DNA of 11,250 nt from DATIRA01 sp964553405 (GTDB taxonomy: Bacteria > Pseudomonadota > Gammaproteobacteria > Steroidobacterales > Steroidobacteraceae): the NCBI GenBank assembly GCA_964553405.1, contig CAZKLS010000093.1, positions 1 through 11,250 of the forward strand. The letters are read 5' to 3'. Under the pieces are notes generated by a model, which worked only from the letters and a program-made list of their open reading frames with translations, was not told where the DNA came from and ran no database searches. Shown here piece after piece: positions 1 to 6,094 of the stretch (position 1 is the stretch's first letter; each line of letters begins with the position of its first letter). Made by a program: the position numbers and the translations under genes.

Positions 1-542
1 GCCTGCTGGTGCTCGGCTCGGAATGGCTGGTCAGCAGCTCGGTGGCGTTCGCGCGCGCGCTGGGCGTCAGCGACCTGATCATCGGCCTGACGATCATCGC
101 CGCAGGGACGTCGCTGCCCGAGGTGGCGACCTCGGTGCTGGCCGCGCTGCGCGGCGAGCGCGATATCGCGGTCGGCAACGCGATCGGCAGCAGCACGTTC
201 AACATCCTCGGCTGCCTCGGCGCGGCGGGCCTGGTGAGCTCGAGCGGGCTGACGATTGCGCCGGCGGTCATGAACTTCGATCTGTGGGTGATGGTCGCCG
301 TGTCGGTCGCCTGCCTGCCGGTCTTCATGGCCGGACGGCAGATCGGCCGTCTGACCGGGGTCGCCTTCATCGCGTACTACGCGGCCTACGTCACCTACCT
401 GATCCTCGACGCGCAGGGTCACGACGCGCTGCCGGAGTACTCCAGCATCATGATCGGCTTCGTGCTGCCGATCACGGTGGTGACTCTGGTTGCGCTGGTG
501 GTGCGAACCCAGCAGAAGAAGCTGAACCGGGACCCGTCCTGA
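1..542 (+). CDS. CaCA-family Na+/Ca2+ antiporter, C-terminal part (5' partial)
   Basis: This is the C-terminal ~179 residues of an inner-membrane cation antiporter of the Ca2+:cation antiporter (CaCA) superfamily, YrbG-like, which exchanges Ca2+ for Na+ or H+. The frame is open from the first bases, so the true start lies upstream. The second alpha-repeat signature is visible: GTSLPEVATS followed by GNAIGSSTFNILG, whose Glu and Asn are the cation-coordinating positions in this family. Hydrophobic stretches follow (about FDLWVMVAVSVACLPVF, VAFIAYYAAYVTYLIL and IMIGFVLPITVVTLVALVV), and the protein ends in a short basic, cytoplasmic-looking tail. Full-length relatives are about 310-360 residues, so roughly half is present. 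The family call is secure; ion specificity is inferred. The 156-bp gap to the next gene argues against tight coupling with it. Confidence 0.9.
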   Translation, partial: LLVLGSEWLVSSSVAFARALGVSDLIIGLTIIAAGTSLPEVATSVLAALRGERDIAVGNAIGSSTFNILGCLGAAGLVSSSGLTIAPAVMNFDLWVMVAVSVACLPVFMAGRQIGRLTGVAFIAYYAAYVTYLILDAQGHDALPEYSSIMIGFVLPITVVTLVALVVRTQQKKLNRDPS

Positions 543-656
543 GCCGCTGCTCAGGCGCGGGACCTGACGGGCCGCAGCCTGCGCCGGGCAAGCCACAAGG
601 CGCTCTCGGAGAACACGGACTGCCGCGAGCCGGCCGTGGATGGAAAATTCGCGGGC

Positions 657-675
657 CCGGACCGTGCCGGTCCGG
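657..675 (+). other. perfect 8-bp inverted repeat with 3-nt loop
   Basis: The left arm CCGGACCG (657-664), loop TGC and right arm CGGTCCGG (668-675) form a perfect GC-rich hairpin. It ends about a dozen bases before the Shine-Dalgarno of the following oxidase gene. No T-run follows, so a classical intrinsic terminator is not supported. It could be the 3' end of the antiporter transcript, a leader hairpin or a dyad operator. The structure is seen directly; its role is unknown. Confidence 0.4.
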
Positions 676-686
676 CATCGAGTGAG

Positions 687-693
687 AAGAGGG
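687..693 (+). promoter_or_regulatory. ribosome binding site fixing the protoporphyrinogen oxidase start
   Basis: The purine run AAGAGGG lies 5 nt before the ATG at 699. It selects this ATG over the in-frame ATG at 636, which has no Shine-Dalgarno and would add 21 residues in front of the nucleotide-binding strand. Confidence 0.6.
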
Positions 694-698
694 CAGCT

Positions 699-2024
699 AT
701 GCGTATCGGTATCGTCGGAGCGGGGCTGAGTGGACTGGCGACGGCGTTCTACGCCAGGCGCGCGCGGCCGGACGCGGAAGTCGTCGTGTTCGAGTCCGAG
801 CCGGTCGCCGGCGGCGCGCTGCAGACCCACGAGATCGACGGTTTCCGGTTCGAGGGCGGGGGCAACGGCTTCCTGACCAACAAGCCCGACTGCCTGCAGC
901 TCGCGCGGGACTGCGGTGCCGAACCGCTGCTGCTGCCGAGCTCGGACCTCGCTCGCAAGCGCTACATCTACACGGACCGGCTGCACCGGATGCCGGAGTC
1001 GCCGCAGCTGTTCGCGACGTCGAAGCTGATGACGCTGCCGCAGAAGCTACGCATGCTCGGGGAGTTCTTCGTGCCCGCGCGCAAGGACGGCGGCGACGAG
1101 ACGCTGCGGGAGTTCGGCGACCGCCGCCTCGGTCCGGCGTTCACCAATGTCTTTCTCGACGCGATGTCCGCCGGGATCTACGGATCGACGCCGGAGAAGA
1201 TCTCCGTCAAGGCGGCGTTTCCGCTGGTCGTCGCGCTGGAGCAGGACTACGGCGGGCTGTTCCGCGGCATGATCGCGAAGCGCAAGAAGGAGGCGGGTCC
1301 GGGCGGCGTGCTGACCAGCACGAAACTCGGCATCAGCACGCTGATCGACCGGCTGCGCGAATCCATCGAAGCCGAGTGGCACATCGGCGAGCCGGTGTCG
1401 GCCGTCGAGCGGCAGGGCCAGGGGTTCCGGATCGAGAGCGCGCGTGGCGGCGTCGAGGTCGATCGAGTCGTGGTCAGTTCACCGTCCTTCGCGGCGGCGG
1501 AGCAGTTGCGCGGACTGGACCCGGAGCTCGCGCGGATGCTCTCTGGCATCGAGTACTCGCCGATCGCGGTGGTCGGGTTCGGCTATCGCTCGCTCGAGGA
1601 ACCGCTCGACGGCTTCGGGCTGCTGACGACGACGTCCTCGCGGCAGCCGATCCTGGGCGTGCTCTGGGACAGCAGCATCTTCCCGGACCGGGCCCCGCCC
1701 GGAGCGAAGAGCCTGCGCGTGATGATCGGCGGGCAACGCAATCCCGAGCTGGCGCTGCAGGACGACGCCGGCCTGATCCGCACCGCCCGCGAGGGAATCC
1801 GCTCGACGATGGGCCTCGACCGCGATCCGGACGTGACGTTCGTGAAGCGCTGGGACCGCGGCATCCCGAGCTACACGCCCGGCCACATCGCCAGCGTGGA
1901 GCAGATCTTCGCGCGCCTCGCGCGGACGCCGGGGCTGTTCCTGAACTGCAACGCCTACCGCGGTGTCGCGATGAACGACTGCGCGCGCAACAGCCGGGAG
2001 CTGGCCCCGAAGGTCGTCGCCTGA
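699..2024 (+). CDS. hemY: protoporphyrinogen oxidase, HemY-type FAD enzyme
   Basis: The 441-residue flavoprotein probably oxidises protoporphyrinogen IX to protoporphyrin IX with O2 in heme biosynthesis, as a membrane-associated cytoplasmic enzyme. The N-terminus is a textbook FAD-binding Rossmann motif: strand RIGIVGAGLSGLA with GxGxxG at residues 7-12 and the ribose-binding Glu at 32 (VVVFESE), followed by the GG motif at 38-39 (VAGGAL). The middle matches the PPOX substrate domain (LDAMSAGIYGSTPEKISVKA). The C-terminal FAD-contacting segment, around GVAMNDC at residues 422-428, corresponds to the family's GVGVNDC-like motif. The length is slightly below the usual 450-480. The start at 699 puts the first strand at residue 2 and has a good Shine-Dalgarno. 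No other heme genes are in view. A generic amine-oxidase-fold flavoprotein is the alternative; the C-terminal motif favours PPOX. Confidence 0.82.
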   Translation: MRIGIVGAGLSGLATAFYARRARPDAEVVVFESEPVAGGALQTHEIDGFRFEGGGNGFLTNKPDCLQLARDCGAEPLLLPSSDLARKRYIYTDRLHRMPESPQLFATSKLMTLPQKLRMLGEFFVPARKDGGDETLREFGDRRLGPAFTNVFLDAMSAGIYGSTPEKISVKAAFPLVVALEQDYGGLFRGMIAKRKKEAGPGGVLTSTKLGISTLIDRLRESIEAEWHIGEPVSAVERQGQGFRIESARGGVEVDRVVVSSPSFAAAEQLRGLDPELARMLSGIEYSPIAVVGFGYRSLEEPLDGFGLLTTTSSRQPILGVLWDSSIFPDRAPPGAKSLRVMIGGQRNPELALQDDAGLIRTAREGIRSTMGLDRDPDVTFVKRWDRGIPSYTPGHIASVEQIFARLARTPGLFLNCNAYRGVAMNDCARNSRELAPKVVA

Positions 2025-2033
2025 ACGCCGGCG

Positions 2034-3917
2034 CTACCAGGCGATGCCGTAGTCCTCGCCGTGATTGCTCGAACCGCCCCACATCGTGCCCAGCTCGGGG
2101 TCGAGCAGGATCGCGTTGATCGGTCCGGAGGTCCTGGACTCGAACTCCATCTTGTAGCCGCGGGCTGCGAGCTCCTTGCGAACCCAGACCGGCACCGCGT
2201 CGTTCAGCACGATCCGCCCGGGCTGCGACTCGTGCTTGTCGAATGAACTCTTCATCTGGTAGCTGTTGAAGTTCGCAGCTTCCGCCGCCTCCTGCGGGCT
2301 CATTCCGAACTCGACGATGTTCAGCAGGAACTGCAGCAGGTTCTGGTCCTGCGTATCGCCGCCCTGTACCGCGAAAGCGAGCCAGGGCTTGCCGTCCTTC
2401 ATCGCGATGCTCGGCGTCAGCGTCACCCGGGGGCGCTTGCCCGGCTCGAGCAGGTTGAACGGGTTCTGCTTCGCGTCGAGCACGAACGACTGCAGGCGCT
2501 GGCTCAGGCCGATGCCGGTGCGTCCCGCGATCGTGGCGGGGACCCAGCCTCCGCTCGGCGTGACGGCGACGAGCCAGCCTTCGGCATCCGCCGCGACCAC
2601 GCTGGTCGTGCCGCTGCGGAACCCCGCCTCGAACCGCTCGAGATCGGCGGCCGACAGTTCCGCCGGCGCGTTCGCGGCGTGCTGCCCGAGCAGGTCCCGG
2701 TAAGGATTGCGCTCGCCCTGGAACGGGTAGGGATCACCGGGGCCTGCCCGCTCGTCGTTCCGGTCAGGCCGGATCAGCGCCGCGCGCTGCTTCGCGTATT
2801 CCTTCGAGAGCAGGCCGCGCCGGGGTTCCACGGGCGGGAAATAGGGGTCGCCGTAGTAGAAGTCACGATCCGCGAAGGCGAGGTTCATGGCCTGGTACAG
2901 CGTGTGGATGTAGGCCGCGCTGTTGTAGCCCATCGACTGCAGGTCGAAATTCTCGAGGATGTTCAGCGACTGCAGCAGCGCCGGCCCCTGCGTCCAGGTG
3001 TCGAGCTTGAACACCTCGACGCCGCGATAGCGGGTGCTGAGCGGCTCCTCGAGCAGCGGCTTCCAGCGCGCCAGATCCTCCAGCGTGATCAGGCCGCCTT
3101 GCTCCGCCACGCCGCGGACGAACTCCTGTGCGATGTCACCCCGGTAAAATCGATCGTAGGCGGCCTGGATCGCCTCTTCGCGGGACCGCCCGGCCGCGAG
3201 CGCCTGCTGTTCAGCCTCGACCAGCTTGCGCAGCGTCGCGGCGAGGTCGGCCTGGCGGAACATCTCGCCCGCCTTCGGGGCCTCGCGCGCCTGGCCCAGG
3301 TGCGGCAGCATCACCTGCCTGGAATACGGCCACTCCTTCAGCTTGTCCTTCCAGCGTTCGATCCTGTCGGCCGTGTCGGCCTCGATCGGGTATCCGTCGG
3401 CGAGTTCGATGGCCGGTCCGAGCACCTCCGCCAGCGACAGGCGGCCGTACTCGGACAGCATCAGCATCAGTCCGCCCGGCGTGCCTGGCGTGACGGCGGC
3501 GAGCGGGCCATAGGCCGGCGGATAGTCCATGTCCTGCTTGCGGAAGAACTCTGGCGTCGCGCCGGTCGGCGCGATGCCGAGGCCGTTGACGCCGACGACC
3601 TTTCGCGACCGCGGGTCGTAGATCAGCGTCTGGGTCTCGCCGCCCCAGCTGAGCACGTCCCACATCGTCGACGTCGCGGCGATCATCGCGCAGGCTGCGT
3701 CCACCGCGTTGCCGCCGCGCTGGAACATCATCGCGCCCGCGGTGGCGGCGAGCGGCTTGCCGGTGATCGCCATCCACTTGCTGCCGTGCAACGGCGGTTT
3801 CTGGGTCTTCGCGACGGACTGGGGCACGGCCGGTGTGACGGTCTGCCCGTTTACGGAGCTGGTGGTCATCGTGAGTATTCCGGCCATCAGGGCCGTGATC
3901 AGCTGGAGTCTTGGCAT
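2034..3917 (-). CDS. gamma-glutamyltransferase-family Ntn-hydrolase, divergent active site
   Basis: The 627-residue precursor belongs to the gamma-glutamyltransferase (GGT) family, which self-cleaves into two subunits and hydrolyses or transfers gamma-glutamyl or related acyl-amide groups, usually in the periplasm. Residues 1-24 look like a weak signal peptide ending near SVNG. The family hallmark GGNAVDAA is at 68-75. The predicted nucleophile is Thr437 in GTTSVV, which would give chains of about 436 and 191 residues, normal GGT proportions. The EPGKRP (491-496) and GG (519-520) motifs are kept. However, the Arg of the DGRETAP motif, which holds the glutamate carboxylate in classical GGTs, is Leu113 here (NGLGIAP), and the conserved Ser-Ser before SPT is Val-Thr (RVTLTPS). 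Glutathione may therefore not be the substrate; oxamate amidohydrolase-like relatives are an alternative. The frame stays open upstream to about 4622, but that part is antisense to other genes. No clear Shine-Dalgarno precedes the chosen ATG, so starts at residues 11 or 17 are possible. Confidence 0.85.
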   Translation of the reverse strand: MPRLQLITALMAGILTMTTSSVNGQTVTPAVPQSVAKTQKPPLHGSKWMAITGKPLAATAGAMMFQRGGNAVDAACAMIAATSTMWDVLSWGGETQTLIYDPRSRKVVGVNGLGIAPTGATPEFFRKQDMDYPPAYGPLAAVTPGTPGGLMLMLSEYGRLSLAEVLGPAIELADGYPIEADTADRIERWKDKLKEWPYSRQVMLPHLGQAREAPKAGEMFRQADLAATLRKLVEAEQQALAAGRSREEAIQAAYDRFYRGDIAQEFVRGVAEQGGLITLEDLARWKPLLEEPLSTRYRGVEVFKLDTWTQGPALLQSLNILENFDLQSMGYNSAAYIHTLYQAMNLAFADRDFYYGDPYFPPVEPRRGLLSKEYAKQRAALIRPDRNDERAGPGDPYPFQGERNPYRDLLGQHAANAPAELSAADLERFEAGFRSGTTSVVAADAEGWLVAVTPSGGWVPATIAGRTGIGLSQRLQSFVLDAKQNPFNLLEPGKRPRVTLTPSIAMKDGKPWLAFAVQGGDTQDQNLLQFLLNIVEFGMSPQEAAEAANFNSYQMKSSFDKHESQPGRIVLNDAVPVWVRKELAARGYKMEFESRTSGPINAILLDPELGTMWGGSSNHGEDYGIAW

Positions 3918-3954
3918 GTGTCTGTGTCGTTCGATGGCGTCGGGCGGAGGTTGT

Positions 3955-4197
3955 TCAGTCTGCGAGCCGGACCCGCTCCCAGCGCGGGCAGGCGGCGCGG
4001 CCGAAGCGGTCGCTCTTCGAATACCAGTATTCCTTTTCCATGGTCCTGCTGCCCGTGAAATACGTGCATACGAGTCGCTCCCGCAGCAGCGCGCTCTCCA
4101 CGCGCTCATCGACCAGGATCGCGCGTGAGGAGAACAGCAGCGCGAGCCAGGCCAGTCCGACGATGCCGAGCACGACCGACAGGATCCTGACGAGCAT
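3955..4197 (-). CDS. small single-pass membrane protein of unknown function
   Basis: This 80-residue protein has one N-terminal hydrophobic helix (about residues 4-23, LSVVLGIVGLAWLALLF). A short charged domain follows, containing CTYFTG (Cys44), an aromatic segment EKEYWYS, and Cys70 in AACPRWER. I do not recognise a characterised family. The helix followed by two cysteines suggests a periplasmic domain with a possible disulfide. The ATG at 4197 has a GTGGAG Shine-Dalgarno 6 nt upstream. A GTG at 4209 in frame would add four residues but is less well placed, since it overlaps that site. The gene ends 37 bp before the GGT-family gene on the same strand, so the two are probably co-transcribed. 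It could assist or anchor a neighbouring exported enzyme, but that is inference. Confidence 0.6.
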   Translation of the reverse strand: MLVRILSVVLGIVGLAWLALLFSSRAILVDERVESALLRERLVCTYFTGSRTMEKEYWYSKSDRFGRAACPRWERVRLAD

Positions 4198-4266
4198 CGA
4201 ACGCTCCACGAGCTGCTGCGCCTCAAGTATGCTGCCCGACCGTCACTGATTCCACCGGGACCCGCC
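4198..4266. promoter_or_regulatory. divergent intergenic region, presumed to hold two promoters
   Basis: This 69-bp gap separates the small membrane protein/GGT-family unit (-) from the amidohydrolase/molybdenum hydroxylase unit (+), so at least one promoter in each direction is expected here or within the gene starts. A TATGCT at 4228-4233 could act as a -10 for the plus strand, but no convincing -35 lies 17 bp upstream. No clear operator repeat is seen. The assignment rests on gene layout, not on a recognised promoter. Confidence 0.35.
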
Positions 4267-5589
4267 ATGAAGCCATATTCCATCGTCCTGGCCGCGATCG
4301 CTGCCGTGGCCGCGTTCGCGACGCCGCCTGCCGCCGCTGCCGTGGATCCGCAGCAGATCGAGCGCCAGGCGGACGAGGTCTCCGCGAAGGTGATCGCCTG
4401 GCGGCGGGACTTCCACCAGCACCCGGAACTCAGCAATCGCGAGTTCAGGACCGCGGGCAAGGTCGCGGCCCACCTCGAGTCGCTCGGGATGGAGGTGACG
4501 ACCGGGATCGCCCATACCGGCGTGGTCGGCGTGCTGCGCGGCGGCCGCCCCGGACCCGTGATCGCGCTGCGTGCGGACATGGATGCGCTGCCGGTCACCG
4601 AGCAGACGGAACTGCCCTTCAAGTCGACCGCGACCGCGGAGTATCGCGGCGAGAAGGTCGGCGTGATGCATGCCTGCGGCCACGACGGCCACGTCGCGAT
4701 CCTGATGGGCGTCGCCGAAGCGCTGGCGGGCCTCGGCGAGGAGCTGCCGGGAACGGTGCTGTTCGTGTTCCAGCCTGCCGAGGAGGGGGCACCCGACGGC
4801 GAGCGCGGCGGTGCGTCGCTGATGCTCGAGGAGGGAATCTTCGAGCGGATCCGGCCCGAGGCGGTCTTCGGGCTGCACCTGTGGTCGTCGCTGAACGCAG
4901 GCCAGGTCGGTTATCGCTCGGGACCGATGATGGCGGCCTCGGACCGCTACCGGATCCTCGTCAAGGGCCGCCAGACGCACGGCTCGAGGCCCTGGGGCGG
5001 CGTGGACCCGATCGTCACCGCGTCGCAGATCGTGCTCGGCATGCAGACGATCGTCAGCCGGCAGCTCGACATCACGCGTTATCCGGCCGTGCTGTCGGTC
5101 GGCGCGATCAAGGGCGGCATCCGCAACAACATCATCCCCGACGAAGTGGAGATGATCGGCACGTTCCGCACGTACACGCCGGAAGCGCGCCAGATGATCA
5201 TCGATGCCATCGGCCGCACGGCGCGGGACATCGCGGCCGCGGCCGGTGCGACGGCCGAGGTCGAGATCGCGACCGACAACAACCCGGTGGTCGTCAACGA
5301 CGAGCGGCTGACCGGGCGGATGGTGCCGCTGCTGAAGAACGTGCTCGGCGACGGCGAGGTCGTCTCGATCCCCTACGTCACCGGCGCCGAGGACTTCGCG
5401 TACTACGCGCAACGGGTTCCGGGGTTCTTCTTCTTCGTCGGCGTGACGCCCGAGGGGCAGGACCCGGCGAGCGCCCCGAGCAACCACTCGCCGCTGTTCT
5501 TCATCGACGAGCAGTCGCTGGACGTGGGCGTGCGCTCGCTGCTCGCCGTCGCGCTCGACTACCTGAATGCCGGAGCCGGGCTAAGATAG
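4267..5589 (+). CDS. exported M20-family (M20D) metallo-amidohydrolase
   Basis: The 440-residue zinc/manganese amidohydrolase resembles hippurate hydrolases, IAA-amino acid hydrolases and N-acyl-amino acid amidohydrolases; it cleaves an amide bond to release an amino acid and an acyl group. Residues 1-25 are an Ala-rich signal peptide (TPPAAAA, then VDPQQ), so the enzyme is probably periplasmic. Family motifs appear in order: HQHPELS (50-56), ALRADMDALP (100-109), HACGHDGH (135-142, with metal ligands Cys137 and His139), QPAEEG (169-174, catalytic and metal-ligand Glu pair), GLH (202-204, His204), QTHGSRPW in the lid/dimerisation domain, and a C-terminal GAEDFAYY and NHSP giving the last histidine ligand. 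Length is normal for exported M20D members. The upstream Shine-Dalgarno is weak (GGGA). A 33-bp gap leads into the [2Fe-2S] subunit gene, suggesting one operon. The acyl substrate cannot be told from sequence. Confidence 0.9.
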   Translation: MKPYSIVLAAIAAVAAFATPPAAAAVDPQQIERQADEVSAKVIAWRRDFHQHPELSNREFRTAGKVAAHLESLGMEVTTGIAHTGVVGVLRGGRPGPVIALRADMDALPVTEQTELPFKSTATAEYRGEKVGVMHACGHDGHVAILMGVAEALAGLGEELPGTVLFVFQPAEEGAPDGERGGASLMLEEGIFERIRPEAVFGLHLWSSLNAGQVGYRSGPMMAASDRYRILVKGRQTHGSRPWGGVDPIVTASQIVLGMQTIVSRQLDITRYPAVLSVGAIKGGIRNNIIPDEVEMIGTFRTYTPEARQMIIDAIGRTARDIAAAAGATAEVEIATDNNPVVVNDERLTGRMVPLLKNVLGDGEVVSIPYVTGAEDFAYYAQRVPGFFFFVGVTPEGQDPASAPSNHSPLFFIDEQSLDVGVRSLLAVALDYLNAGAGLR

Positions 5590-5622
5590 GGCCGGCAGGA
5601 ACATCCACCCGAGGAGCACCGG

Positions 5623-6084
5623 ATGGCCATCTTCAAGGTGAATGGCAGCAGAGTCGAAGTCGCGGGACCGCCGGACATGCCGCTGCTCTGGGCATTGCGG
5701 GACGAGCTCGGGCTCACCGGCACCAAGTTCGGCTGCGGGATCGCCACCTGTGGTGCATGCACCGTGCACGTGGACGGCAAGGCCACCCGGGCCTGCGTGA
5801 CCCCGATCTCGGCCGTCGAGGGCAAGGAAGTCACGACGATAGAGGCGATGAACGGGACGCGCATCGGGCAGGCGGTGCAGGCCGCGTGGATCCGCAACGA
5901 GGTTCCGCAGTGCGGCTATTGCCAGAGCGGACAGGTCATGGCGGCCGTGGCCATGCTCGAGCGGAACGGCGCCCCGACCGACGAGGACATCGACCGCGCG
6001 ATGCGGCGAAACCTCTGTCGCTGTGGCACCTACAACCAGATCCGCGCGGCGATCAAGGACGCGGCCGCCGCGCTGAAGGGCTGA
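5623..6084 (+). CDS. [2Fe-2S] subunit of a molybdenum hydroxylase, IorA-like
   Basis: The 153-residue small subunit of a xanthine oxidase-family enzyme transfers electrons from the molybdenum centre through two [2Fe-2S] clusters. The ferredoxin-like N-terminal domain carries Cys38, Cys43 and Cys46 (GCGIATCGAC) plus Cys58. The C-terminal helical domain carries Cys97 and Cys100 (QCGYCQSG) and Cys132 and Cys134 (LCRCGTYNQI). All eight cluster ligands are present and the length matches isoquinoline 1-oxidoreductase alpha subunits and similar aldehyde dehydrogenase small subunits. A GAGGAG Shine-Dalgarno at 5611-5616 lies 6 nt before the ATG. There is no signal peptide, although the partner subunit has a Tat signal, so co-export as a folded complex is likely. 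The partner gene begins 10 bp downstream. Confidence 0.92.
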   Translation: MAIFKVNGSRVEVAGPPDMPLLWALRDELGLTGTKFGCGIATCGACTVHVDGKATRACVTPISAVEGKEVTTIEAMNGTRIGQAVQAAWIRNEVPQCGYCQSGQVMAAVAMLERNGAPTDEDIDRAMRRNLCRCGTYNQIRAAIKDAAAALKG

Positions 6085-6094
6085 GGAGCGCATC

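Noticed and set aside
636..698. Upstream ATG start for the protoporphyrinogen oxidase
   Set aside because: It has no Shine-Dalgarno, would add 21 residues before the FAD-binding strand, and spans the hairpin at 657-675.
2679..4058. Long plus-strand open frame (459 codons) opposite the GGT-family gene
   Set aside because: It is Arg/Leu/Ala-rich with no motif; the minus strand encodes the complete GGT-family protein.
3918..4622. Continuous minus-strand reading frame extending the GGT-family gene upstream by 235 residues
   Set aside because: It overlaps the small membrane protein and the N-terminal part of the amidohydrolase, both well supported, and its translation is low-complexity Ser/Arg/Ala-rich with no domain. 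The signal-peptide-like start at 3917 is preferred.
4243..5487. Long minus-strand open frame (414 codons) opposite the amidohydrolase
   Set aside because: Its translation is an Arg/His/Asp-rich shadow typical of GC-rich DNA, with no family motif, while the plus strand has all M20 motifs.
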